DNA of 38,859 nucleotides from DAOUMU01 sp034409055 (GCA_034409055.1 DAOUMU010000246.1:1-38859); one strand, 5' to 3'. Counted from the stretch's first letter, positions 16,724 through 24,350 are shown. Notes: generated from the letters alone by a model not told the origin. A program made the numbers and translations.

Positions 16724-17812
16724 TTATACTCGAACCGCCCAAAAAAGTCCGTAATCAATCATACCTAATCGCAAGGCTTGATGGGAGCGCAGAACGTGCT
16801 CGTAGACGTTATCCAGATTGGCCCCCGCGCGCCATTTAAGGTAGCGACCGTATAGATTATAAAGCCACCGAAATTTAGAGAGCCACAAAAAGATGACACA
16901 ATCCCGCTTGAGAATGTCCAGATTGTACTTGGTAACAATTTCGCTCCGGCGCAACTCAAGACCGGCCTCGGCCATGGCCTGTTGATAGCTATCAAACGTT
17001 TCCAGGTAAGGTACGTCCCACACCCGTAAAAACTCGTCGTAGATGTGGCCATTCTTGGCCGAAGCAGTGGCTACTTCGTCCACCACCAACAAATCGGCAA
17101 AGGTGAAAGCACCGCCCGGTTTCAGCACCCGCCCCACTTCTCTTAAAAAGGCCGGCTTATCGGCAAAGTGAGCCGGCGACTCAATCGACCAGGCCAGGGC
17201 CAAAGAGGCGTCGGCCAGTGGTAGACGATGGGCATTCCCCAGACTAAATTGAACGTGGGGCCACATCCTCTTCTCCCGAGCATTAAGCGTGGCTCGTTGG
17301 GCATTATAAGGGGTTATATCGATGCCGATGACTTCCAGGCCATACCTCTGGCGAGCGTGAATGGCCGCCCCTCCCCGCCCAGACGCGATATCCAGCAGGC
17401 GGCGATCGGCAGCATGGGGACCGGCGGCGTGCAGTTCGAGTAACCCATCGGCCAGGCGATTGATCAGCCGCAGATGGCTGCTGACATGCAAATGGTACTG
17501 ACCTGGTCTGGAATAACCGACATTGAGGTAAGATTCCATATCGGACCATTGGCCCAGATAAAGGTACAAATCGGCATGGGGATTGCGATAGCTGTACTGA
17601 CCGTGTACATCGCTCACGCTCCAGGTGGGATTTTTGACTTCACGGGAAGAGGCATTTTGAATGTTTAATTTTGAATTTTGAGTTGTAAGTTTCACCTTAC
17701 ATTCTTTTGGTTGTAGTCTTGGACTGGAGGCATTGAAATTTTCTATACTAACCGATAGATAAACATAATAGCCTTTGTGACAAATGTCACTTGTGTTAGC
17801 TGCTGAGGTCAA
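16724..17812 (-). CDS. SAM-dependent methyltransferase (class I), N-terminus uncertain
   Basis: The longest frame is 362 residues. The core is a class I methyltransferase: motif I LLDIASGRGGAA, motif II VIGIDITPYN, then LGNAHRLPLADASLALAWSIESPAHF and VLKPGGAFTFADLL, a layout common in small-molecule and sterol-type C/O/N-methyltransferases. The first 65 residues are doubtful. They contain the translated heptamer repeat (LTTQNSKLNIQN) and overlap the palindromic operator-like site at 17776-17791, and no family similarity is apparent before YSYRNPHADLYLYLG. The real start may be the GTG at 17617 or another internal codon, none with a clear ribosome-binding site. It is divergent from the ArsR-led sulfur operon, so shared regulation is possible. 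Substrate is unknown. Confidence 0.85.
   Translation of the reverse strand: MTSAANTSDICHKGYYVYLSVSIENFNASSPRLQPKECKVKLTTQNSKLNIQNASSREVKNPTWSVSDVHGQYSYRNPHADLYLYLGQWSDMESYLNVGYSRPGQYHLHVSSHLRLINRLADGLLELHAAGPHAADRRLLDIASGRGGAAIHARQRYGLEVIGIDITPYNAQRATLNAREKRMWPHVQFSLGNAHRLPLADASLALAWSIESPAHFADKPAFLREVGRVLKPGGAFTFADLLVVDEVATASAKNGHIYDEFLRVWDVPYLETFDSYQQAMAEAGLELRRSEIVTKYNLDILKRDCVIFLWLSKFRWLYNLYGRYLKWRAGANLDNVYEHVLRSHQALRLGMIDYGLFWAVRV
17654..17695. repeat. Iterated heptamer at the methyltransferase 5' end
   Basis: Six 7-base words in a row (ATTTTGA, ATGTTTA, ATTTTGA, ATTTTGA, GTTGTAA, GTTTCAC) lie inside the longest methyltransferase frame but probably upstream of its true start. They belong to the same iterated-heptamer class as the intergenic elements. 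Confidence 0.65.
17776..17791. promoter_or_regulatory. Palindromic operator candidate GTGAC-AAAT-GTCAC
   Basis: The site TGTGACAAATGTCACT contains perfect 5-base arms and fits the Crp/Fnr-type layout TGTGA-N6-TCACA except for the last base. It lies about 75 bases before the ArsR start and inside the doubtful N-terminus of the divergent methyltransferase frame. It could serve a Crp/Fnr-type regulator or the ArsR protein itself. Nothing in the sequence decides which. Confidence 0.5.
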
Positions 17813-17863
17813 GATACAATGTTAGTTAGCTCCAATTTAAGCATTCCGTTAATTAATTGAAAT

Positions 17864-18163
17864 ATGGGTAATCGAAGCATAGATGCAGAAACTCAAGAAA
17901 TGGCGGTAAGGCAGGCCACTGTGTGTAGTGTCTTCAGTAATGCCAAACGGGTGCTAATTTTATGGGCTTTGATAGAACAGGAGCTGTCCGTAAGTGAAAT
18001 TGCCTTGACTATTAAAGCTTCCCTCCAAAGTACATCTCAGCACCTCCGTCTAATGGAGGATAAAGGTATCCTGGTATCGCGCCGGGAAAGGCAAAAAGTT
18101 TACTACAGGATTGCAGATCACGATCTTATGAAAGGATGCCGACTGTTTCTTCAAGTCCGGTAA
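17864..18163 (+). CDS. ArsR-family winged-helix repressor
   Basis: The 99-residue protein has the ArsR winged-helix pattern: NAKRVLILWALIEQELSVSEIA, recognition helix SLQSTSQHLRLMEDKGILVSRRER and wing KVYYRIAD. ArsR repressors respond to metals or, in the SqrR/BigR/sHdrR group, to reactive sulfur through two cysteines. Here there are exactly two cysteines, Cys21 just before helix 2 and Cys92 near the C-terminus. The spacing is close to, but the first position not the same as, that of the sulfur-sensing group. As first gene of a TusA/Hdr-like operon it is probably its local regulator. No clear ribosome-binding site precedes the ATG; an in-frame ATG 36 bases further on is an alternative start. 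Confidence 0.85.
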   Translation: MGNRSIDAETQEMAVRQATVCSVFSNAKRVLILWALIEQELSVSEIALTIKASLQSTSQHLRLMEDKGILVSRRERQKVYYRIADHDLMKGCRLFLQVR

Positions 18164-18244
18164 GGATCACCTGCCTAAAAGACGCAAACGGTATCAACAT
18201 AAAGAATTTTTATACTCAAACTCAAATTAAAGGAGAATTATGCC

Positions 18245-18502
18245 ATGACTTCAGTCGAATTGTCCACTATCCAAGCCGCAAAAGTTGTCGATGCACGCGG
18301 AAGTGCCTGCCCCGGCCCCCTGCTGGAGGCAAAAAAGGGCATTGGCACCATTAAAAAAGGGCAAGTGCTAGAGATCTGGTCCGGTGACCCCAGAACCAAA
18401 GAAGACATTCCTAAATGGTCTAAAAAAGTGGGGCACGAATTTTTGGGTTCTCTGACTGCTGAAGGAGGATACGATCGAATCTTCATCAAGCGTATGAAGT
18501 AG
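18245..18502 (+). CDS. TusA/SirA-family sulfur carrier protein
   Basis: The 85-residue protein carries the TusA signature VDARGSACPGPLLEAKK, with Cys22 in the CPxP motif as the persulfide-carrying residue. The family transfers sulfane sulfur between enzymes in the cytoplasm, in tRNA thiolation or in dissimilatory sulfur metabolism when encoded beside dsr, sHdr or rhodanese/DsrE genes. Context here favours the dissimilatory role: Hdr/Qmo-like genes follow immediately and a DsrE-family gene ends the operon. The start has AAAGGAG upstream. Confidence 0.93.
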   Translation: MTSVELSTIQAAKVVDARGSACPGPLLEAKKGIGTIKKGQVLEIWSGDPRTKEDIPKWSKKVGHEFLGSLTAEGGYDRIFIKRMK

Positions 18503-18513
18503 GGGTATCCATA

Positions 18514-18945
18514 ATGACGAGGGGTACAAATACAAACGAAACAAAGATCCTTATCCTGGCAACAATATCCGGTGGCTACGCTGGCGCCGACTCCGTCGGT
18601 CAGCTCCATGCAGAGTATGCCCCGAATACCTACGTTTTTCCCTGCTTGAGCCCGTGTATGTTCCCAGAGGAGTTCTATTTACGCACTTTTGAGCGCGGAA
18701 TCGATGCCATCCTGGTGATGTACAGCGGCACCGATTGCCCCTACAAGTGCGCTCCCGAGCGTACGGCCGCGGTCATCAACCGCGTCTATCCAACAATGAA
18801 GGAACGAGGCATCGATACGCGGCGACTGCGCCTGGTTGCTATCTGCACTGTATGCACGAGGCCCTTTATGAGGGAAGTCGAACAAATGAACGAGTTGTTG
18901 CAAGAAATAGGACCAGTTCGGAATGAACTGGGTAATTATGAATAG
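18514..18945 (+). CDS. MvhD-like (hydrogenase delta subunit family) protein with altered cysteines
   Basis: The 143-residue protein resembles MvhD, the small Fe-S subunit that links hydrogenase or formate dehydrogenase to HdrA and forms the C-terminal domain of QmoB. Shared features are the ILILATISGGYAGAD start, FPEEFYLRTFERGIDAILVM and the RGIDTRRLRL helix. The usual N-terminal Cys cluster before YAGAD is absent (TISG). Six cysteines occur elsewhere: 44, 48, 75, 79, 111 and 114, so a cluster may still form with other ligands. It starts 11 bases after tusA. Its stop codon lies inside a heptamer palindrome, so the last residues (about GNYE) are repeat-derived. Family assignment is by pattern, moderately sure. 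Confidence 0.78.
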   Translation: MTRGTNTNETKILILATISGGYAGADSVGQLHAEYAPNTYVFPCLSPCMFPEEFYLRTFERGIDAILVMYSGTDCPYKCAPERTAAVINRVYPTMKERGIDTRRLRLVAICTVCTRPFMREVEQMNELLQEIGPVRNELGNYE

Positions 18946-19018
18946 CGAATAGCCAATCGTGAATTATCAAAACATACGCTCACCCAACCGTTCACAATTC
19001 GCCATTCATAATTCACAA
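18934..19018. repeat. Iterated-heptamer palindrome inside the sulfur operon
   Basis: Five heptamers (AATTATG, AATAGCG, AATAGCC, AATCGTG, AATTATC) at 18934-18968 face four complementary heptamers (TTCACAA, TTCGCCA, TTCATAA, TTCACAA) at 18991-19018. The first run contains the stop codon of the MvhD-like gene. The hairpin lies between that gene and the QmoA-like gene and could act as an attenuator or mRNA-processing site within the operon. Confidence 0.88.
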
Positions 19019-19036
19019 TTTTTTAAAGGTTAAGTT

Positions 19037-20386
19037 ATGACTTCAAACAACCTTCACGTGGATGCCCTGGTCGTTGGAGGTGGGATTGCCGGGATGCAAT
19101 CGGCCCTGGACCTGGCAGACCAGGGATACCAGGTGGCGTTGGTAGAAAAAGAAGCCAGCATCGGGGGTAAGATGATTGCCTTAAGCAAAGTCTTTCCCAC
19201 CCTCGACTGCTGCAGTTGTATCACGACCCCGAAAATGTCTGCTGTGGCCCACCACGAGAACATTCAACTTCTCACCTACTGCGAAGTGCAATCGATTAGC
19301 GAGAATGGTAGCGGATTCGTCGCCGACGTGGTTAAGAAACCCCGCTACGTTGATGAAAACCTGTGTACCGGTTGCCGACAGTGTGAATATGCCTGTCCGA
19401 TAGACTTACCGGCCGTCTTTGACCTGAATCTCGGGGCACATCGAGCAATCCGGGTCCCCTTCTCAACGGCTGTTCCCCAGTATGCAGTCCTTGACATCGA
19501 AAACTGTATATTGTGTGGCAAGTGCGAGCAAGTCTGTCCGGTATCTGCTGTCGACTTCACCCAGTCTCCCCAGGATTTTGAGATAGAAACCAGCGCCATC
19601 ATCCTGGCGACCGGCTATGAGCTCACCCTAACAGATGCCAAGCAGGAATACGGCGGCGGTCAACTGCTCAACGTCGTCAATGCCCTGATTGTGGAGAGAC
19701 TGTTGGCCCCGACAGGTCCTTACGGACATGTCCTGCGCCCGGGCGATGGCAAAGAACCTGACTCGATTGCTTATGTCCAATGTGCTGGCTCAAGAGACCA
19801 GAGCCTCGGCGTAGAATACTGCTCGCGCATTTGCTGCATGTACGCCATTAAACAGGCTATGTTGCTTTCTGGCGCGCTCCCCCTGGCCGACATCACCATC
19901 TACTACATAGATATCCGCACTTTTGGGAAAGGTTACGAGCAATTCTACCAGAACGCAAAGGCTATGGGGATCGAATTCGTCAAAGGTAAAGTGGCCAAGA
20001 TCACCGAGGATGAAAACCACAACCCTGTTGTGCGGGTCGAATTGATCGATGAAGGTTCGCAGGTGGTTGAGCGTACCCACGATCTGGTCGTGCTCTCCGT
20101 GGGTATGTTGCCCAGCTACAACCCGCAATCCGTTTTTGGCATTCCTGTCGCTGCCGATGGCTTTGTGGCAGTTTCTTCACCGAATATCTCGCCTTGTGTG
20201 ACCGATCGGCCCGGTATCTTCGTCACCGGCACCGCCGTTGGGCCAATGGATATTGTAGACAGCATCGTGATGGCCGGCGCGGCTGCATCTGAAGCGGCTG
20301 TCTACCTGCGGGCACTCCGCAAGCCGGAGGCCGTTGGTAACCTACGAGTGACCGCCAATGAGGAGAGGGAGTGTTTCCATGCCTGA
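19037..20386 (+). CDS. HdrA-like flavoprotein, QmoA-type short form
   Basis: The 449-residue protein is a short HdrA homologue. The FAD-binding Rossmann motif VGGGIAGMQ is at 13-21. The HdrA-specific FPTLDCCSCITTPKM segment with Cys58, 59 and 61 can ligate a further cluster. Two ferredoxin-type [4Fe-4S] motifs lie at 110-120 and 157-167, and later come VQCAGSRD and YCSRICCMYAIKQA. It lacks the N-terminal extra domain of full HdrA, as QmoA does. Such proteins sit at the electron-entry or bifurcation point of Hdr and Qmo complexes in the cytoplasm. The next HdrA-like gene overlaps by 8 bases, so the two are translationally coupled and probably form a heterodimer. The start has only a weak ribosome-binding site behind the heptamer element. 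Confidence 0.92.
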   Translation: MTSNNLHVDALVVGGGIAGMQSALDLADQGYQVALVEKEASIGGKMIALSKVFPTLDCCSCITTPKMSAVAHHENIQLLTYCEVQSISENGSGFVADVVKKPRYVDENLCTGCRQCEYACPIDLPAVFDLNLGAHRAIRVPFSTAVPQYAVLDIENCILCGKCEQVCPVSAVDFTQSPQDFEIETSAIILATGYELTLTDAKQEYGGGQLLNVVNALIVERLLAPTGPYGHVLRPGDGKEPDSIAYVQCAGSRDQSLGVEYCSRICCMYAIKQAMLLSGALPLADITIYYIDIRTFGKGYEQFYQNAKAMGIEFVKGKVAKITEDENHNPVVRVELIDEGSQVVERTHDLVVLSVGMLPSYNPQSVFGIPVAADGFVAVSSPNISPCVTDRPGIFVTGTAVGPMDIVDSIVMAGAAASEAAVYLRALRKPEAVGNLRVTANEERECFHA

Positions 20387-22439
20387 AAAATTTGAGCAAG
20401 AAAAACGCCAAAACTCGCAATCTGCCTCCCCGGACGAAGAAATCCGAATCGGAGTCTATACCTGTCACTGCGGAGGTAATATCAGTGACGTAGTTTATTG
20501 CGAGCGGGTGGCCAAATCGCTGAACAAACTGCCGGATGTGGTTGTCTCGCGCACCTATATGGCGATGTGCTCTGATGCCGGCCAGGCTATGATGGAGGAA
20601 GACATCCGGAAGCTAGGACTCAACCGGGTGATCGTTGGCGCATGCGCTCCTTCCCTGCACGAACAGACCTTCCGAGGCACTGTGGCCCGGGCCGGTCTGA
20701 ATCCCTATCTCTATTATCATGTGGGCGTACGCGAGCAAGGGAGTTGGGTTCACAGTCATGATCCCGAGGGGGCAACTGACAAGGCGATTCGTCTGATGTC
20801 TGCCGGCATCGCCAAGGCCCGTCACCTTAAGCCCCTCGAGCCCATCCGGCTGGATGCAGAGCAACATGCCCTGGTGATTGGGGGCGGAGTGGCCGGCTTG
20901 CGTGCGGCCTGGGACATCGCCCGGTGCGGCATCAAAGTCACGCTGATCGAAAAATCACCCTTCCTGGGCGGGCGTATGGCTCAGCTCGAATCGGTGTTTC
21001 CTACCGGCGAGATGGCCCGTGAGGCACTGCACGACCTGATTGAGAAGGTGCTCGCCCACCCCCTCATCGCCGTCCACACCTACGCCGAATTAGTAGGGGT
21101 CTCGGGTTATGTGGGCGACTATCACATCCAGATTCGCCAGCAGTCCCGGGGCATAAGCAACGATATTGCTGAAGCCGCAATGGCCGCATGCCCGGTGGAA
21201 GTGCCAGACGAATTCAATTACGGCCTGACCACCCGCAAAGCCATTTACCGGGCCTATCCAGGCTGCTACCCACCGGCCCCAGCGGTTGATTGGGAAAACT
21301 GGCCAGAGGCGTATCTGGAGATTGATGGGCAGCGCATCAAACTGGAGAACAAGCCCAAAACCTGGGAGATCAAGGTGGGTGCCATCGTTGTGGCCACTGG
21401 TTTCAATCTCTACGAGCCACGCCAGGGCGAATATGGATACGGGGAACTGTCCGAGGTGATGACCCTGCCCCAGTTGATTCGCCTGCTGGCACTCATCCCC
21501 GAAGGAGAAGGCCTGGAGTGGAACGGGCATCCTATCCGCAACATCGCTATGATCCACTGCGTGGGGAGCAGGCAGATCGAAGACATTCATGAGCCCCAGC
21601 CCGATGGTCAGGTTAACAACTACTGCTCCCGGGTATGCTGCACAGCCACCCTCCACGTGATTAACGAATTGAAAGAACGTTTTCCCAACGTCAACGTGTT
21701 TGATGTTTATGAGGACATCCGCACTTACGGTCGTGGCCACGAGGAATACTACAAACAGGCCTCTGAGAAAATGGTTCGCTTCCTGCGCTTTCACGGGGAT
21801 GAAATGCCTGAAGTAATCAGAGCCCCTCAGGGCGATTCACATCCCGTGCTGGTCAAGGTCAAGGATTACCTGACTTGGGGCGAAGAGATTGAAGTCCCGG
21901 TGGACCTGGTGGTGCTGGCCGTGGGCATTATGCCTCGGCCGTTGGACAATCTTACCAAGTTGCTCAAGATTCGGCCTGGAACAGACCGCTTTCTGCTCGA
22001 GGTACACCCGAAGCTGAGGCCAGTCGAGACGGCTGTTCCTGGAGTCGTGCTGGCCGGCACTGCTCAGGGGCCGATGAACATCCAGGAAAGTTGTGCTGCG
22101 GCTTCGGCGGCCGCCTCGAAGGTCGCCGTATTGTTAGGTCGAGGCTTCGTTGAGTTGGAACCGTTTGTAGCCTGGGTCAACCCGGAACGCTGCGAAGGAA
22201 ATGGTCGGTGCGTTGGGGCCTGTTGCTACGAGGATGCCATTGTCCTGAAAACCTTTTCAGTCAACGGTGGTGAGGAGCAGAAAGCTGTTGTCACGCCGGC
22301 CAACTGTGCTGGCTGTGGTGTCTGTGTGAGCGTATGTCCCAACCAGGCGATTGACGTACAAGGCTGGACGCTGGATCAGTACGAGGCTATGGTTGATGCC
22401 ATTGTCGCGGACCTGCCTGTATTGGAGGTTGAAGGATGA
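20379..22439 (+). CDS. HdrA-like flavoprotein, QmoB-type long form with remodelled Fe-S sites
   Basis: The chosen ATG has GGGAG eight bases upstream and gives 686 residues; an upstream ATG at 20358 would add seven. Residues 20-160 form the HdrA N-terminal domain with CHCGGN (29-34). FAD is bound at IGGGVAG (167-173). The segment equivalent to FPTxDCxxC reads FPTGEMAREALHDL, with no cysteine. The inserted ferredoxin region keeps the order (PVEVPDEFNYGLTTRKAIYRAYPG) but has lost most cysteines. Near the C-terminus (about 600-650) a degenerate motif CEGNGRCVGACC, with Asn in place of one Cys, is followed by a canonical NCAGCGVCVSVCP. So it differs from its partner by loss of clusters around the flavin, as expected for a QmoB-type subunit relaying electrons to the membrane subunit. 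Family is certain, the exact path is inferred. Confidence 0.92.
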   Translation: MPEKFEQEKRQNSQSASPDEEIRIGVYTCHCGGNISDVVYCERVAKSLNKLPDVVVSRTYMAMCSDAGQAMMEEDIRKLGLNRVIVGACAPSLHEQTFRGTVARAGLNPYLYYHVGVREQGSWVHSHDPEGATDKAIRLMSAGIAKARHLKPLEPIRLDAEQHALVIGGGVAGLRAAWDIARCGIKVTLIEKSPFLGGRMAQLESVFPTGEMAREALHDLIEKVLAHPLIAVHTYAELVGVSGYVGDYHIQIRQQSRGISNDIAEAAMAACPVEVPDEFNYGLTTRKAIYRAYPGCYPPAPAVDWENWPEAYLEIDGQRIKLENKPKTWEIKVGAIVVATGFNLYEPRQGEYGYGELSEVMTLPQLIRLLALIPEGEGLEWNGHPIRNIAMIHCVGSRQIEDIHEPQPDGQVNNYCSRVCCTATLHVINELKERFPNVNVFDVYEDIRTYGRGHEEYYKQASEKMVRFLRFHGDEMPEVIRAPQGDSHPVLVKVKDYLTWGEEIEVPVDLVVLAVGIMPRPLDNLTKLLKIRPGTDRFLLEVHPKLRPVETAVPGVVLAGTAQGPMNIQESCAAASAAASKVAVLLGRGFVELEPFVAWVNPERCEGNGRCVGACCYEDAIVLKTFSVNGGEEQKAVVTPANCAGCGVCVSVCPNQAIDVQGWTLDQYEAMVDAIVADLPVLEVEG

Positions 22440-22735
22440 GTAAAGAAGATGCCAAGAAACGAACAGCTTTGCTCAAGCGCCTACGAGAGGAGCATAAGAG
22501 CACTGTGGCGCGCGCTCAGGCGCTGCTTAAGGAACAGAAGGCGATCCGCCGGCAGATTTGCCAGGTTATGCGGGGTGCTCCTAAAACCGTGCCCGAGGTG
22601 GCCGAAGCAGCAGGGCTGCCAGCCGACCAGGTGCTGTGGCATATTATTGCTATGAAGAAATATGACCTTGCTGTCGAGACCGGAATGTGTGGCGAGTACT
22701 ATCTATACCAATTGGCAGAGGAGAAAAAGAAATGA
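22436..22735 (+). CDS. Small winged-helix-like protein of the Hdr/Qmo-like operon
   Basis: The 99-residue protein overlaps both neighbours by ATGA junctions, so it is translationally coupled to the two redox genes and not a chance frame. Residues 1-40 are a charged helix, probably coiled coil (RTALLKRLREEHKSTVARAQALLKEQK, seen in parts). Residues 45-90 resemble a winged-helix fold (GAPKTVPEVAEAAGLPADQV, then WHIIAMKKYDLAVE). Two cysteines, in RRQICQV and ETGMCGEYY, do not form an Fe-S motif. A role in DNA binding looks unlikely given its position inside a tightly coupled redox operon; an assembly or docking subunit is more plausible. I do not recognise a named family. Confidence 0.85.
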   Translation: MSKEDAKKRTALLKRLREEHKSTVARAQALLKEQKAIRRQICQVMRGAPKTVPEVAEAAGLPADQVLWHIIAMKKYDLAVETGMCGEYYLYQLAEEKKK

Positions 22736-23865
22736 GTCACCGGGTGGACCCTGATCTGCTTTTGGAACTCAAAGAATACGGCGACATCAATGTCGAGGCA
22801 TGCTTCAACTGTGGAAACTGCACGGCCATCTGCCCGCTATCCACCGATGAGACCCCCTTCCCGCGCAACAACATCAGGCTGCTACAACTGGGCTTGAGAG
22901 ATCGCATCCTCCAGAGCCCGGACCCCTGGCTATGTTACTACTGTGGCGATTGTACGGCAACCTGTCCCCGGCAAGCCGAGCCGGCCGAGGCCCAGATGGC
23001 GATGCGACGCTGGCTAACAGCACAATATGACTGGACAGGGCTGGCGCATCTGTTTTACACCTCACCAGTCTGGGAAGTAATTGCTCTCGTTATGATAGGG
23101 GTGCTAGTCGTGTTGGGGTTTGTCATCTTCCACGGGCCAATCGTAACCGACCGGGTGGCACTCAATATCTTTGCTCCCAAAGAGGCCATTCACGTTCTCG
23201 ACTTGATTATGGCCGGCGGGCTTTCTTTCTTCCTGCTTTCCAATGTCTTTCGGATGTATCTTCATATTATGCGTGGTGTTAGAGATAGGGTGCCATTTTC
23301 ACTCTACATCACCGAAGCCTGGAACCTATTGTATCACTTTGCAACCCAAATCAGATTTTCCAAATGCAAAGACAGACGACGCTGGGTTAACCACTTACTC
23401 CTGGTAAGCGGCTACGTAATAATGTTTATCCTGGTTGTTGGGTTCTTATTCTGGTTTCAGACGGATAACCTCTACCCAATCTACCACCCTCAACGCTGGG
23501 TGGGTTACTACGCCACAATTGTGCTCATTTATGCCTCTGCGGACGTGCTTTGGGGACGTATCAAAAAGGAACACCAAATACACCGCTTCTCGCATTTGAG
23601 CGACTGGATATTCCCAATCTTGTTAATCCTGGTAGCGATATCTGGAATCTTGACCCACGGTTCCCGCTATCTGAGTTTGCCTCTGGCAGCCTACTATACT
23701 TACGTTGCCCATTTGGCCATTGCGGTACCAATGTTGGTGGTGGAAGTGCCGTTCGGAAAATGGGCTCACCTGGCTTACCGACCCTTTGCGATATACTTCC
23801 AGACGGTGAAGGAGAAAGCGTTGGCCCAACAGACATCCGAGGAAGTATTAGCAACGACCGGGTAA
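22732..23865 (+). CDS. QmoC-like HdrC/cytochrome b fusion membrane subunit
   Basis: The 377-residue protein starts at an ATG within an ATGA overlap. The cytoplasmic N-terminus carries two [4Fe-4S] motifs of HdrC type: Cys24-27-30-34 (CFNCGNCTAICP) and Cys68-71-74-78 (CYYCGDCTATCP). From about residue 105 six hydrophobic helices follow, with His residues in EAIHVLDL, RMYLHIMRG, RWVNHLLLVSG, YVAHLAIAV and GKWAHLAY that could bind two b hemes, as in NarI/HdrE. This HdrC-HdrE fusion is the hallmark of QmoC, which exchanges electrons with menaquinone in sulfate reducers and green sulfur bacteria. Here it should link the HdrA-like pair to the quinone pool. Direction of flow cannot be read from sequence. 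Confidence 0.92.
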   Translation: MSHRVDPDLLLELKEYGDINVEACFNCGNCTAICPLSTDETPFPRNNIRLLQLGLRDRILQSPDPWLCYYCGDCTATCPRQAEPAEAQMAMRRWLTAQYDWTGLAHLFYTSPVWEVIALVMIGVLVVLGFVIFHGPIVTDRVALNIFAPKEAIHVLDLIMAGGLSFFLLSNVFRMYLHIMRGVRDRVPFSLYITEAWNLLYHFATQIRFSKCKDRRRWVNHLLLVSGYVIMFILVVGFLFWFQTDNLYPIYHPQRWVGYYATIVLIYASADVLWGRIKKEHQIHRFSHLSDWIFPILLILVAISGILTHGSRYLSLPLAAYYTYVAHLAIAVPMLVVEVPFGKWAHLAYRPFAIYFQTVKEKALAQQTSEEVLATTG

Positions 23866-23919
23866 GGCAGTAATCTAAGCGGTCGCACAAATTTTTTACA
23901 TTTATTAGGAGATTAAATA

Positions 23920-24291
23920 ATGTCAGAACAAAAAGACAAAATGGTTGTAGTTTGCAATGGTAATCAGGCTAGCAATATTATGCCAACGTTAATTATGAGT
24001 TCCTCCGGTGTGGCCCTCGACAAAGAGGTGATAATATTCTTCTGCCCGGCTGGTGCTCCGCTTCTGGTGAAGGGTGAGTTGGAAAAGTTCAGGGAGTTGA
24101 AGGGGTTACCCGACCCTGTCGAGCTATTTGATACGATCCTGGATCAAGGTGGGCGGGTCATCTTCTGTGTTTTGGCGCACGAAAATAAGGACATTAAGCA
24201 AGAAGACCTGCGCGACGAACGCATCGAAATCATGAACGCAACCTCATTTTTGATGGATGCCGAAGGTGCAGACATATCACTCGTTTTTTAA
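23920..24291 (+). CDS. DsrE/DsrF/DrsH-family sulfurtransferase-like protein
   Basis: The 123-residue protein matches the DsrE-like fold: MVVVCNGNQASNIMPTLIMSSSGVALDKEVIIFFCPAGAPLLVKG, an ADISLVF final strand, and Cys83 in GRVIFCVLAHENKDI at the position of the sulfur-carrying cysteine of DsrE-type proteins. Extra cysteines are at 12 and 42. In sulfur oxidisers DsrE proteins exchange persulfide sulfur with TusA, so a TusA at one end and a DsrE at the other of the same operon is meaningful. It has an AGGAG site and a 54-base gap to the membrane subunit, and a strong terminator follows. Confidence 0.86.
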   Translation: MSEQKDKMVVVCNGNQASNIMPTLIMSSSGVALDKEVIIFFCPAGAPLLVKGELEKFRELKGLPDPVELFDTILDQGGRVIFCVLAHENKDIKQEDLRDERIEIMNATSFLMDAEGADISLVF

Positions 24292-24316
24292 CTGAGCCAA
24301 ACAATTGGCAAAGCAG

Positions 24317-24350
24317 ACGAGGCTCTTCCGGTTTGGAAGAGCCTCGTTGC
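24317..24350 (+). terminator. Hairpin terminator of the Hdr/Qmo-like operon
   Basis: A perfect 13-base stem ACGAGGCTCTTCC (24317-24329) with a 5-base loop pairs with 24335-24347, followed by a weak T-containing tail. It sits 25 bases after the DsrE-like stop and also ends transcripts from the convergent LysR gene. Confidence 0.88.

Noticed and set aside
17864..24291. Reading the operon as sHdr (sulfur-oxidising Hdr-like) or as a methanogen-type Hdr/Mvh complex
   Set aside because: No HdrB (CCG-domain) gene and no lipoate-binding protein or lipoate assembly gene is present, and the HdrC part is fused to a cytochrome b membrane domain as in QmoC.
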